From: Marinospirillum sp035271045
GTDB taxonomy: Bacteria; Pseudomonadota; Gammaproteobacteria; Pseudomonadales; Halomonadaceae
Direction: 5' to 3'
Length of the DNA stretch: 64,000 bases
NCBI RefSeq assembly: GCF_035271045.1
Contig: NZ_DATESC010000007.1
Span: forward strand, 62,001-126,000
Shown piece by piece: positions 42,555-52,189 of this stretch. Position 1 is the stretch's first letter, and the number at the start of each line of letters is the position of its first letter. The position numbers and the translations under genes are program-made. The notes beneath the pieces were generated by a model. The model was not told the DNA's origin. It worked only from the letters and a program-made list of their open reading frames with translations, and made no database searches.

Positions 42555-45500
42555 TTACCTTGCTTGCAGGCGTTTACGCGTCTGTAGCAAGCGTGTAATC
42601 ATTGCCCTGAGTGCTGCTGGCTTTACTGGTTTGTGTAATATTAAAAAGCCTGCATCGCTAACTTCATTGGCTATTTCATCGGTTCTATCGGCAGTAATAA
42701 TAATACCGCTAATTTTTTCGTCTAAATCCTCTTCTAGTGCTTTTAATGCCATAACGCCTGTTTTGTTATTATTTAGGTGGTAATCGGCTAAGAAAATTTC
42801 GGTGCGTTCGGTAATTGATTGTTGATTAATGACTTCTAGGGCCTGCTGTTGATCTTCTGCTATAGCAACTTGGCATTTCCAGCCTTCCAGTAATGCTTGC
42901 ATACCTTCTAAAATTAAGGGTTCGTTATCAATGCATAAAATACTCAAATTTTCTAGGGTGTTAAAACTGCGTTTTCCAGGTAGAAAATTGCTGCTATATT
43001 TTTGGGCAATAACCTTAGGAACGGTTACTGAAAAAACCGTGCCTTTACCATAAATACTGCGTACTTTAATGGGATGATTAAGTACTTTAGACATTCTATC
43101 TGCGATAGATAAACCTAAACCCAAACCTTTTTCGTTGTGTTTATCAGGTGTATCTAAGCGTCTAAACTCTTGAAAAATTTCACTAATACGGCTTTCAGGT
43201 ATACCAGGGCCTGTGTCCCAAACTTCAATGCGTAGTGCCTCTTTAAAATGACGGCAACCAATCAAGACACGACCTTCTCCGGTGTAACGCAACGCATTGG
43301 ATAGAAAATTTTGTAATATACGGCGCAGCATTTGTGGATCACTTCTGACCCAAGCTTTAGTTTTTATGCGATGCAAATCAAGTTCGCGGTTAGCTGCCAT
43401 GACACTAAACTCTGCTTTTAATGGCTCTAAAATTTCACTAATCGGAAAGTCACTAATTTTAGGCAGCAACGCGCCAGCATCTAACTTAGAAATATCAAGT
43501 AGCGTGCTAAGTAGTTCTTCCGCTGCTTTAAGTGAGTTGTCGATATGGCTGGTGGTTTTTTGTAATTCAGGCTCTTGTACCTGATTAGCTAACGCTGAAG
43601 TAAACAGCCGAGCGGCATTGAGTGGCTGTAATAAATCATGGCTAGCCGCCGCTAAGAAGCGCGTTTTAGAGGTGTTGGCTTCTTCAGCTTGCTGTTTAGC
43701 AACGCGCATATCTTCTTCTGCTTTGGCTCTTACTTGGTTTTCTTTGAACAGTACACTGTTTAATTCTAACAAAGCTAAAGTACGCTCTTTCACCCGCTCC
43801 TCTAAGTTCTCATTGGTTTCTTGCAGTGCTATCTCAATTAAACGCCGCTCAGTAATGTCTTGATAAAGTGCAAAAAAACCTAATACTTCACCTGTTTCTG
43901 CTAGGTGTGGTGTATAAGTGACTAAAGCATATCGAAAATTTCCAGGTAGCTCTAATTCAAATGTTTGGCGTTTACCAGCCAAGGCTGCGCGAACAAAAGG
44001 GCTGCGTTGTTCATAGTCAGCTTTGCTCATCACGTTATAAACGGCTTTACCAATTACGTAATTACGGTCAATGCCCATCGCTTTTTCATAAGCACGGTTG
44101 GTAAATAGGTAGTTAAGGTTGGTATCAAAGTAGGCAATCAACGCGGGTACATTATCGGTGTAAATACGTATATTGTTTTCTGATTGAATCAGCGCTTCTT
44201 CAATTTCTTTTTGTTGTGTTATATCTTGGTAGCTATATACAAAACCACCGCCGGGCATAGGGTTGCCTTGTATTTCTAATACTGAACCATTTTTTCGATA
44301 ACGAACATAGCGATGTGATTCGCCTTCACGAATATTGTCTAGTAGTTGTTGTACGTGAGTTTCAGGATCACCGGGGCCGTATTCTCCACGTTCGGCGTTA
44401 TAACGAAATATGTCTAATGCAGGTCGTCCAACGCGAATAAAGTTATCAGGAAAGTTAAACATTTCTAAGTAGCGCTGGTTCCAAATAACAAAGTTGAGGT
44501 GTTGGTCGACAACGCTAATGCCTTGGGACAGATTTTCTATGGTTGACTGTAATAAACTACGGTTAAACTCTAAAACTTGTGAAGCTTCATCAACGATAGA
44601 AATGACATCCGAGATTTTAATTTCTTTACCCTGTAATGCCGAACTCATCACAATGCGTGCTGACGATGCACCTAAGACACCGGCTAATAAGCGTTCCGTA
44701 AACTGAATGAGCTCAATACTGGCGGGGTCTTCATTTTTTAAAGGCGCTTGATTGCGTTTATGAGCATAGTCGCTAAATGCTTTTTGAACACTTTCAGTGC
44801 CTAAAAACCTTTCTGCTAGGTTACGCAAATCGCCTAGTTTTGTAGAACCTTTCCATAACCGTGAAGTTTTAACAGGTTTGATTTCAAGATTATCGACAAA
44901 AGTTGAGGCTTGAATACGGTCAATCATGCGTTGCGGTGTGAGGCGGGAAATTAGAATGTAAACAGCTAGATTACTGCCAAGGCTCCAAAAGACACCCTGT
45001 GTGAAAAAACCTTCACTTGATAAGCCAAACAAGCTTGTTGGCCTTAGCCAAGTAATGCCCCAAGGACCATTGTTTAAGAGCTGGCTGCTAACAATTTCCG
45101 CCATACCTAAGCTGGGTAATAAAAGGGTATAAAACCAAAAAATACCACCAACCATTAGCCCTGCTGCTGCACCCCAACGATTGCCACCTTTCCAAATAAT
45201 GCCACCTAAAGCTGCTGGTGCAATTTGTCCAATGGCAGCAAAGGCTAGAAAGCCGGTTGCCGCAAGGGAGTTGAATTCTGCAATGGTACGATAAGTTAAG
45301 TAGGCAAGTAGCATAATAGTGAGCATGGTTAAGCGGCGAGTACGTAGTACAAAACGCCCAAAACTTTGGTGTGAACTGTTGTTATTCCAGCGGTATTTTA
45401 ATAAAGCAGGAATAACAATTTCATTAGATACCATGATGCTAACCGCAACTGTTGCCATAATTGCCATACTGGTAGCAGCTGAAAACCCACCAATGTAGGC

Positions 45501-46511
45501 AAGCAAAGCCAGCCAGCCATGATTAAATGCAAGCGGTAGTGTTAGTACAAAAGTATCGGGTTCAACGCTGCCATCAGGAAAAGTAATTAATCCTGCAGCA
45601 GCAATAGGCATCACAAAAAGTGCAAATAAAATTAAATATAAGGGTAAAAACCAGCGTGCATAGCGCGCATCGTTACGGTGAGCATTTTCAACCACAGTGA
45701 CGTGGAACATACGTGGCAGCAGAATAATTGCCAGCATAGCCAATAGCGTTTGGGCAATAAAGCCTTGCGTAAAATTGGCAGTATTTAATTGTGATTCAAG
45801 CGGTCGAAAAAATTCTGCTTTATGGATTAAATCGCCAAAACCACCAAAAACCTGCCAAGTAACAAAAGCACCCACGGTTAAAAAAGCAAAAAGTTTAATT
45901 AAGGATTCAAAAGCGATGGCACGTAATAAACCTTCGTGATGTTCGGTTGCATCAATGTGGCGTGTACCAAAAAGGATAATAAAAATGGCTAGCACTAGCG
46001 CAACGAAAAAAGCAGTATCAGATAAAATCGGTGTTAAATTGTTTTTAGTAGGCAAAGGCTGTGGAAAGTAGGTTAATACGTCATAAGCCATAGTGACGGC
46101 TTTCAGTTGCAAGGCTATGTAAGGTAATGTGCCTACCAGTGCAAAGATCGTTACCATAATGGCCAAAGGCTGCCACTTGCCGTAACGCGAGGCAATAAAG
46201 TCGGCTATAGAGGTTAAGTTATTGGCTTTACTGACACGAAATATTTTACGAACCAGTGGCCAAGCAAACAAGTAAGTAAGAATTGGGCCGATAAAAATAC
46301 TTAAATATAACCAACCACCGCCGGTCGCTTGACCAACAGCCCCGTAAAAAGTCCAAGAAGTGCAGTAAACAGTTAAAGCTAGGCTATAAATCCAAGGTCG
46401 GCTTCGTGCTTGATAATGTTTACGTGCTACGCGATCACCTTGCCAAGCAATGGTAAAAAGTACTAGTAGGTATGCAAGTGAAAATAAAATAAGTTGCCAG
46501 CCAGCAAACAT
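42555..46511 (-). CDS. crbS: CrbS-like hybrid sensor: sodium/solute symporter domain fused to histidine kinase and receiver
   Basis: 1318-residue hybrid. The N-terminal 560 residues form an SSS-family transporter domain (about 13 helices, CTSWTFYGAVGQATGGGW near the start, GFSAATSMAIMATVAVSIMVSNE). A linker with a STAC-like stretch follows, then two PAS domains (about 635-750, SQGISVVDQHLNFVIWNQ; and about 770-890, NVPALIAYFDTNLNYLFTN). The kinase comes next, with H box FLAAASHDLLQPLNAARLF, N box LQNFLSNALRYTG and G box KGLGLGLSIAD, and a C-terminal receiver with D in IFLADYHLNNN. CrbS/MxtR proteins couple a transport-like domain to signalling. Usual length is about 1150-1180, so a second PAS accounts for the extra size. 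Confidence 0.9.
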   Translation of the reverse strand: MFAGWQLILFSLAYLLVLFTIAWQGDRVARKHYQARSRPWIYSLALTVYCTSWTFYGAVGQATGGGWLYLSIFIGPILTYLFAWPLVRKIFRVSKANNLTSIADFIASRYGKWQPLAIMVTIFALVGTLPYIALQLKAVTMAYDVLTYFPQPLPTKNNLTPILSDTAFFVALVLAIFIILFGTRHIDATEHHEGLLRAIAFESLIKLFAFLTVGAFVTWQVFGGFGDLIHKAEFFRPLESQLNTANFTQGFIAQTLLAMLAIILLPRMFHVTVVENAHRNDARYARWFLPLYLILFALFVMPIAAAGLITFPDGSVEPDTFVLTLPLAFNHGWLALLAYIGGFSAATSMAIMATVAVSIMVSNEIVIPALLKYRWNNNSSHQSFGRFVLRTRRLTMLTIMLLAYLTYRTIAEFNSLAATGFLAFAAIGQIAPAALGGIIWKGGNRWGAAAGLMVGGIFWFYTLLLPSLGMAEIVSSQLLNNGPWGITWLRPTSLFGLSSEGFFTQGVFWSLGSNLAVYILISRLTPQRMIDRIQASTFVDNLEIKPVKTSRLWKGSTKLGDLRNLAERFLGTESVQKAFSDYAHKRNQAPLKNEDPASIELIQFTERLLAGVLGASSARIVMSSALQGKEIKISDVISIVDEASQVLEFNRSLLQSTIENLSQGISVVDQHLNFVIWNQRYLEMFNFPDNFIRVGRPALDIFRYNAERGEYGPGDPETHVQQLLDNIREGESHRYVRYRKNGSVLEIQGNPMPGGGFVYSYQDITQQKEIEEALIQSENNIRIYTDNVPALIAYFDTNLNYLFTNRAYEKAMGIDRNYVIGKAVYNVMSKADYEQRSPFVRAALAGKRQTFELELPGNFRYALVTYTPHLAETGEVLGFFALYQDITERRLIEIALQETNENLEERVKERTLALLELNSVLFKENQVRAKAEEDMRVAKQQAEEANTSKTRFLAAASHDLLQPLNAARLFTSALANQVQEPELQKTTSHIDNSLKAAEELLSTLLDISKLDAGALLPKISDFPISEILEPLKAEFSVMAANRELDLHRIKTKAWVRSDPQMLRRILQNFLSNALRYTGEGRVLIGCRHFKEALRIEVWDTGPGIPESRISEIFQEFRRLDTPDKHNEKGLGLGLSIADRMSKVLNHPIKVRSIYGKGTVFSVTVPKVIAQKYSSNFLPGKRSFNTLENLSILCIDNEPLILEGMQALLEGWKCQVAIAEDQQQALEVINQQSITERTEIFLADYHLNNNKTGVMALKALEEDLDEKISGIIITADRTDEIANEVSDAGFLILHKPVKPAALRAMITRLLQTRKRLQAR

Positions 46512-46858
46512 GGTGCATTCTTCTCTATATCAACAGGAGGTAAAGTGCATTATGCGTAAGTTTGCTTTTAAAATCAGGTGGTTTCAAAGCACTTATTGTT
46601 AATAAGGGAAAGACTCGCTGCTAGCTAGTATTAGACTTAGGTAAAAATAACCAACTAAATAGTAACTGCCTAACTACCTAGTTGACATTTAACTATATGA
46701 TTTGTAAGTCTATTTTGGTTTATTGCTAGTGGGTTTCGTTTTGTTAAGACTAAGGTCGGGGGTTTATTTGTAACATTATTTTTGCAGAATGCGTGCTAGG
46801 GATTTTTTGACGGACTGGAATTCCTCATCTCTAAATAAAAATAAAGCGGAGAGTAAAT
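46512..46858. other. Divergent promoter region, crbS / symporter operon
   Basis: 347 bases with no gene. It contains TTGACA at 46682-46687 without a convincing -10 at standard spacing, and the small dyad AACTA-CC-TAGTT at 46673-46684 that overlaps it. It must hold the crbS promoter (minus) and the symporter promoter (plus). It is a plausible target for CrbR, but I cannot recognise a CrbR site. Confidence 0.5.
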
Positions 46859-47140
46859 ATGGTGGATGAAAAAAAAACAAAGGGTGAGATTTCTGAAAGA
46901 GATCACCAATATTGGGCGGCTAACTTGCGCCTGATTATCGGAGTTTTAATCACTTGGGCTACTGTTTCTTACGGGTTTGGTATTTTACTAAGACCTTACC
47001 TAATGAATGTAATGATCGGTGGTGCTGACATGGGCTTTTGGTTTGCTCAGCAGGGCGCAATTCTAACCTTCTTAGGCTTAATCTTCTTTTATGCAATTAG
47101 AATGAATAAGCTGGATAAAGAATTCGGCTTGGAGGACTAA
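46859..47140 (+). CDS. Sodium/substrate symporter small subunit (DUF4212)
   Basis: 93-residue inner-membrane protein, two hydrophobic helices (about 27-47 and 62-82). It has the family pattern YWAANLRLIIGVLITWATVSYGFGI and WFAQQGAILTFLGLIFFYAIRMNKLDKEF. It belongs to the small-subunit family found before large SSS-type transporters (TIGR03647 as I recall). GGAGAG is 6 bases before the ATG, and the large subunit starts two bases after the stop. Confidence 0.9.
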   Translation: MVDEKKTKGEISERDHQYWAANLRLIIGVLITWATVSYGFGILLRPYLMNVMIGGADMGFWFAQQGAILTFLGLIFFYAIRMNKLDKEFGLED

Positions 47141-47142
47141 GA

Positions 47143-48885
47143 ATGAGTCAGTTTACGATCAATATGTTGTTTGTGGGTGGTTCTTTTGCCCTCTATACCT
47201 GGATAGCTATCTGGGCTCGCGCTAAATCAACAAAAGAATTCTATATTGCAGGCGGCGAAGTTCCACCAGTAATGAATGGTATGGCTACTGCAGCTGACTG
47301 GTTGTCTGCGGCTTCCTTTATTTCAGTAACGGGTCTTATTTCACAAGGTTACTTTAACTCATCGTTCATTATGGGTTGGACAGGTGGCTATGTGTTACTT
47401 GCCGTATTACTTGCGCCTTACCTACGCCGTTTTGCTAAATACACTGTGCCAGATTTTGTTGGCTCACGTTTTGATAGTAAAGCTGCTCGTTTAGTTGCAG
47501 TTGTTGCTCTGCTTGTTGTTTCTCTAACCTACGTTATTGGTCAGATGACGGGTGCTGGTGTTGCCTTTGCTCGCTTCCTAGAAGTAAGCAGCACAACAGG
47601 TCTAATCATTTCATCTATCGTTGTATTCTTCTATGCAGTACTTGGTGGTATGAAAGGCGTTACCTACACTCAGGTAGCTCAGTACGTTGTACTAATCCTT
47701 GCTTTCACCATTCCTACTGTATTCATCTCTTTGCAACTAACTGGCCACATCTTGCCGCAGCTAGGCTTTATTGGTACTCATACTGAGTCAGGTATCCCTT
47801 TACTAGAAAAGTTAAACCAAGTTGTACGTGAATTAGGTTTCCAAGACTATACCGCTGATGTTTCTAACAAGTGGAATATGTTCTTGTTCACCCTAACGCT
47901 AATGGTAGGTACTGCTGGTTTACCTCACGTTATTATTCGTTTCTTCACCGTACCTAAAGTAGCTGATGCACGTTGGTCTGCTGGTTGGGCATTAGTATTT
48001 ATCGCACTTTTCTATACTACTGCACCACCTTTAGCTGCAATGACTCGTTTAACTTTAGTAACCAATATTTTCCCACAGGGTGCTGATCAGCCTGCGCTTG
48101 AGTATGAAAACCGTGCTGAATGGTTCAAGAAGTGGGAAGAAACAGGTTTAATTAAGTTTGAAGATAAAAATAACGACGGTCTTATTCAGCTATACAACGA
48201 CAAAAACCCTGCGTTTGTTGAAAATGTAGCCAATGAAAAAGGCTGGGCTGGTAACGAGCTATATGTTAACAACGATATCTTAGTATTGGCTGCACCTGAA
48301 ATTGCGAACTTGCCAGGTTGGGTTATCGGTTTGATTGCTGCCGGTGGTATAGCAGCAGCACTATCAACTGCATCAGGTCTGCTCTTAGCTATCTCGTCTG
48401 CGGTAAGTCATGACTTGATAAAAAACACCCTCTATCCAGAAATATCGGATAAAACAGAAATGTTGGCGGCTCGTTTGTCGATGGTGGGTGCTATCTTAAT
48501 CGCAACTTGGCTAGGTTTGAATCCGCCTGGTTTTGCGGCACAAACGGTAGCGCTTGCATTTGGTATGGCAGCCTCTTCAATCTTCCCTGTGTTGATGATG
48601 GGTATCTTCTTCAAGCGTATTAATGCTAAAGGTGCGGTATCAGGTATGTTAGCGGGTTCTTTCTTCACCGTTGGCTATATCTTCACCTACCTAGGCTGGT
48701 TCTTCATTCCGGGTACTAATACCTATCCAAACTTACCTGAGTTCTGGGTAATGGGTATTTCTCCTCTATCTGTAGGTTGTATTGGTGCACTAATTAACTT
48801 TATAGTTGCCATAGGTGTTTCTTACGCAACTGAAGAACCTTCTGAAGAAATTCAGAAAATGGTTGAAAGCGTGCGTTATCCTTAA
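47143..48885 (+). CDS. Sodium/solute symporter, large subunit (VC_2705-like)
   Basis: 580-residue SSS-family transporter with 13 or so helices. Recognisable stretches: EFYIAGGEVPPVMNGMATAADWLSAASFISVTG at about 32-64, GLPHVIIRFFTVP, GIAAALSTASGLLLAISSAVSHD. A cytosolic or periplasmic insertion of about 90 residues (about 305-395, Lys/Asp/Asn-rich, EEYENRAEWFKKWEETG-type) is characteristic of the VC_2705 subfamily (TIGR03648). Relatives include acetate permease ActP, so acetate or another small monocarboxylate is the likely substrate given acs, crbR and crbS nearby. Terminator follows. Confidence 0.9.
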   Translation: MSQFTINMLFVGGSFALYTWIAIWARAKSTKEFYIAGGEVPPVMNGMATAADWLSAASFISVTGLISQGYFNSSFIMGWTGGYVLLAVLLAPYLRRFAKYTVPDFVGSRFDSKAARLVAVVALLVVSLTYVIGQMTGAGVAFARFLEVSSTTGLIISSIVVFFYAVLGGMKGVTYTQVAQYVVLILAFTIPTVFISLQLTGHILPQLGFIGTHTESGIPLLEKLNQVVRELGFQDYTADVSNKWNMFLFTLTLMVGTAGLPHVIIRFFTVPKVADARWSAGWALVFIALFYTTAPPLAAMTRLTLVTNIFPQGADQPALEYENRAEWFKKWEETGLIKFEDKNNDGLIQLYNDKNPAFVENVANEKGWAGNELYVNNDILVLAAPEIANLPGWVIGLIAAGGIAAALSTASGLLLAISSAVSHDLIKNTLYPEISDKTEMLAARLSMVGAILIATWLGLNPPGFAAQTVALAFGMAASSIFPVLMMGIFFKRINAKGAVSGMLAGSFFTVGYIFTYLGWFFIPGTNTYPNLPEFWVMGISPLSVGCIGALINFIVAIGVSYATEEPSEEIQKMVESVRYP

Positions 48886-48931
48886 AACAATACAATTTAA
48901 CTTGGCAACAAGATAAATAAGTTTTAAGTTC

Positions 48932-48965
48932 AGTGGGCTTCCGTAAGGAGGCCCACTTTTATTTA
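48932..48965 (+). terminator. Terminator after the symporter operon
   Basis: AGTGGGCTTCC / GGAGGCCCACT, one mismatch, GTAA loop, then TTTTATTT. Confidence 0.88.
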
Positions 48966-48976
48966 GAGGAAGAAAA

Positions 48977-49483
48977 ATGATTTGGCAGCTACTTGCAGTT
49001 TTTATTACCGGTTTTGTTTTGGGTGCTTTTGCTTTTATGTTAAGAAAATTAAGCAAAAATAGGCTGCCTAAGTGGATTATTCCTGTTGCTGCAGGTCTAG
49101 GTATGTTGGGTTATCAGGCTTATTATAATTACGCTTGGTATGACTTTAAATTAGGGCAACTGCCTGAACGGGCAATTATTTTAGAAGAAAAACGTGGCAG
49201 TGATTTTTTTCGTCCTTGGAGTTATCTCTATCCAGCTGTTAACTATTTCTCGTTTATCGACGGTAGCAAAATTGAAGTAAAAATAAATGGTGAGCGTTTG
49301 GTGAAGTATATTTATTTTGAAATGCACCAAGAACACCTTGATCGCTTAGAAAGCCAATACTACGGATTAGACTGTGCCAAGGCTGAGCAGATGAAGATGA
49401 CCGATGAAGGTGCTTTTGAGCCGCCTTATTCAATTGAGTCTATTGAAAGATCAGGTCTTCTTTATCAAAATCTCTGCCAATAA
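48977..49483 (+). CDS. Membrane protein of unknown function in the acetate module
   Basis: 168 residues. Two hydrophobic segments at the N-terminus (about 3-22 and 34-50), then a soluble, tyrosine-rich region with FRPWSYLYPAVNYFSFIDGSKIEVKINGERLVKYIYFEMHQEH and a C-terminal part with two cysteines (YGLDCAKAEQ, YQNLCQ). I recognise no family. ATG 48977 with AGAGG upstream, just after the symporter terminator, so it may be read through or have its own promoter. The next gene is the cNMP/CBS/DUF294 protein. Confidence 0.7.
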   Translation: MIWQLLAVFITGFVLGAFAFMLRKLSKNRLPKWIIPVAAGLGMLGYQAYYNYAWYDFKLGQLPERAIILEEKRGSDFFRPWSYLYPAVNYFSFIDGSKIEVKINGERLVKYIYFEMHQEHLDRLESQYYGLDCAKAEQMKMTDEGAFEPPYSIESIERSGLLYQNLCQ

Positions 49484-49615
49484 TGACCTTAGTATTTTTG
49501 AGACTAAAGTCCAGCTATCAGCTAGCTGTAGTATTTGCTAAATTTAGGTGACTGCAGGATCGGGTCACTTAATGTTCCGTAACCTGCTCATGAATAATAA
49601 TAAGGAACAAGATCC

Positions 49616-51448
49616 ATGAGCAATGAGTTTGATCTCACTCACCCTCCTTTTGATTTACTGACTGAAGATGAACAGCAGCAACTTTTAATCCGCTTAGATA
49701 TTGGCTATTTTAGTAAAAACGAAGTTGTTATTGAAATGGGTCAAGCAAGCGATCATGTTTTTGTGGTAATGAAAGGTGCTGTTGCAGAAGTTGATCCACG
49801 TTTACAAGATAACTCTGATGGCGGCGTTATTCGTGAATATGCTCATGAAGACTTATTTGGTGCAATTAGTATTATCAATGATAGCAGCCGCTACACCTTC
49901 CGAACGTTAGAAGAAACCATCGCTTGGTTAATTCCTAAAACTATATTTGAAACTTTAATGGAAAATAATCCTGCTTTTGCAGCTTATTTCCAAAATAGCC
50001 TCTCAGAAAAATCCCGTATTATTGAAAGTCGTCGCAGCCAGCAACAGGGCGGTAGCGATATGTCTGCCTTTATGATGGCTAAGGTGGGCGAGTCAGTTTT
50101 ACGAGAGCCTGTGGTGTTAGATTCAGGCGTTACTATCTTTGAAGCAACGCGCACCATGCGTGAGCAGCATTCCGACTGTTTACTGGTTCGTAAAGGTAAT
50201 GAATATGGCATGGTTACCCGAACCGACTTGCTTGAAGGCGTGGTGTTAAATAATTTAGATTTAACAACCGATATTTCTGAACTAGCTAGCTACAATCTTT
50301 TTACAGTACAAACAGAAGACTTCCTTTTTAGTGCATTGGTTTTAATGACACGCCACAAAATTCAGCGAGTGGTTGTGTTTAATGGTACTGAGCTAGCAGG
50401 CTTGGTTGAACTAACCGATGTGCTCAGCTTCTTCTCTAGCCAATCACACGTTATAGGCTTGCAAATTGAGCGAGCAACTAGCTTAGATGAGCTGGCGCAG
50501 GCTGCCAGAGGCACAACTGCGCTAGTTAGCGGCTTGGTATCTCAGGGCGTTAAAATACGCTTTGCGATGGATCTACTAGCCGCTTTGAATAGTCGAATTA
50601 TTGCTAAAGCATTTGAATATATTGTTCCTGTTGAATACCACAATAAGGTTTGTTTAATTGTGATGGGTAGTGAAGGTCGCGGCGAGCAGGTGTTAAAAAC
50701 TGACCAAGATAATGCCTTAATTTTAGCCGATGATTTGCACTGGCCAGATTGCCAAAAATACATGGATAAGTTCACTCTAACTTTGCTTGATTTTGGCTAT
50801 CCGCTTTGTAAAGGAAAAATAATGGTCTCTAACCCTGAATGGGTAATGACCGAAAGTGAATGGAAAAAACGCCTAAGTAAATGGAGTGGTAAGGTTGATA
50901 GTTTAGGGCTAATGAACTTAGCGATTTATATTGATGGTCTGCCCATTGCTGGTGATATTAATTTATTCAAACGAGTAAGAAACAGCCTTTATACCGAGCT
51001 AGTAGGTAATGATGTGTTCTATTCCTACTTTGCTATGCCTATTCGTAACTTCAGTACACCACTAACTTTCTTTGGTGGTTTAAAACATGGCGACGGTATT
51101 GATATTAAAAAAGGTGGCATTTTCCCAATAGTGCATGGTGTACGTACTATGGCATTACAGAATAAAATCAAGGCAACCAATACTTTTATACGCCTAGAAA
51201 AACTAGCAGAATTAAAGGTACTTAAAAAGGATTTTGCTGAAAACCTAGCTGAAGCACTTGCTGTTATGAGTAACCTTCGTCTTCAGCAACAGTTAAGCGC
51301 AGCAGAGGGTTCTGCTGATGATGACGAAGCTAACTTAATTTCTGCCGTTAATTTAAATAAATTAGATAGAGACTTATTACGTGAAGCTTTACACCTAGTA
51401 AAAGAGTTCAAAGCAGTTATGACCCATCGATATCACCTTGAGAGGTAA
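49616..51448 (+). CDS. Cyclic-nucleotide-binding / CBS / DUF294 nucleotidyltransferase-like protein
   Basis: 610 residues, three modules in order: cNMP-binding-like barrel (about 15-125), a CBS pair (about 155-275, with GVTIFEATRTMREQHSDCLLV and NLFTVQTEDFLFSALVLMTRHKIQRVVV), and a DUF294 nucleotidyltransferase domain (about 300-440) with GSEGRGEQVLKTDQDNAL (G-S and D-x-D), followed by a DUF294 C-terminal substrate-binding domain. Such proteins often neighbour VC_2705 symporters, where they are thought to regulate the transporter. AAGGAAC precedes the ATG. The exonuclease gene follows after five bases. Confidence 0.9.
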   Translation: MSNEFDLTHPPFDLLTEDEQQQLLIRLDIGYFSKNEVVIEMGQASDHVFVVMKGAVAEVDPRLQDNSDGGVIREYAHEDLFGAISIINDSSRYTFRTLEETIAWLIPKTIFETLMENNPAFAAYFQNSLSEKSRIIESRRSQQQGGSDMSAFMMAKVGESVLREPVVLDSGVTIFEATRTMREQHSDCLLVRKGNEYGMVTRTDLLEGVVLNNLDLTTDISELASYNLFTVQTEDFLFSALVLMTRHKIQRVVVFNGTELAGLVELTDVLSFFSSQSHVIGLQIERATSLDELAQAARGTTALVSGLVSQGVKIRFAMDLLAALNSRIIAKAFEYIVPVEYHNKVCLIVMGSEGRGEQVLKTDQDNALILADDLHWPDCQKYMDKFTLTLLDFGYPLCKGKIMVSNPEWVMTESEWKKRLSKWSGKVDSLGLMNLAIYIDGLPIAGDINLFKRVRNSLYTELVGNDVFYSYFAMPIRNFSTPLTFFGGLKHGDGIDIKKGGIFPIVHGVRTMALQNKIKATNTFIRLEKLAELKVLKKDFAENLAEALAVMSNLRLQQQLSAAEGSADDDEANLISAVNLNKLDRDLLREALHLVKEFKAVMTHRYHLER

Positions 51449-51453
51449 ATAAA

Positions 51454-52074
51454 ATGGTCTTAAAAACAATAATAACAGCGACAGACCGCTGGCACCAAAA
51501 AGATAGTGAATTTTCCTTTATGTTTGAACCCTACGTTGGGGATGAAGTTATTGCCTTAGATTGTGAAATGACTAGCTTAGATACACAAAAAGCTGAGTTG
51601 GTTTCTATTGCTGCAGTCAAAATCAAAGGTAATCAAGTTTTAACTAGTGATAAGCTAGATATTAAGCTTCAAAAACCTGAAAATCTAACAGGTGATTCAA
51701 TTAAAATACATCGCATTCGTGGTGTAGATTTGTTAGGTGGTGAGGTTCTAGGCGATGCCTTGCAGCAGTTGCTAGAGTTTGTGGGCAACCGGCCTATTAT
51801 GGGTTACAACATAGGTTACGATATGGCCGTGTTGAATCGTTTTATTCGTCCCCGTTTTGGCTTTAGTTTGCCTAATAAAACCATTGAGTTGTCGCAGTGC
51901 TATATGACACAGCTGCAGCGTGCAACACCCGATATAGAACCCGATTTAAAGTTTGAAACTATTGCTAAAAAACTAGATGTGCCTATGGTTGGTCAGCGAC
52001 ATACCGCCTTAGGTGATGCTATAACCACAGCCTTAATGTATGTGCGTTTGTTAAAAGATTCTTTACCTGCTTAA
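51454..52074 (+). CDS. DnaQ-like 3'-5' exonuclease
   Basis: 206-residue DEDDh exonuclease. Catalytic acids are visible: D and E in ALDCEMTSLD (about 35-44), D in GYNIGYDMAVLNR (about 107-119), and the H..D pair in RHTALGDAI (about 188-196). It resembles the exonucleases coded next to DUF294 genes in other acetate clusters. Its biological substrate is not known. GAGG before the ATG, and a terminator after the stop. Co-transcribed with the DUF294 gene. Confidence 0.9.
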   Translation: MVLKTIITATDRWHQKDSEFSFMFEPYVGDEVIALDCEMTSLDTQKAELVSIAAVKIKGNQVLTSDKLDIKLQKPENLTGDSIKIHRIRGVDLLGGEVLGDALQQLLEFVGNRPIMGYNIGYDMAVLNRFIRPRFGFSLPNKTIELSQCYMTQLQRATPDIEPDLKFETIAKKLDVPMVGQRHTALGDAITTALMYVRLLKDSLPA

Positions 52075-52103
52075 ACTATTTGTTAACTCGCTTTATTTAA
52101 GTT

Positions 52104-52132
52104 AAAAGCCTTCTTTTCTGAAGGCTTTTTTG
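52104..52132 (+). terminator. Terminator after the exonuclease gene
   Basis: AAAAGCCTTC / GAAGGCTTTT perfect stem with a 6-base loop and six Ts. Confidence 0.9.
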
Positions 52133-52189
52133 TTTGTATTTATTTATGTTTTTTGTAGCTGGGTTAGCTTGTTGTTTATTGCTTAAAAA

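Noticed and set aside
46682..46710. Sigma-70 promoter at TTGACA before the symporter operon
   Set aside because: No acceptable -10 at 16-18 bases; only the -35-like hexamer fits.
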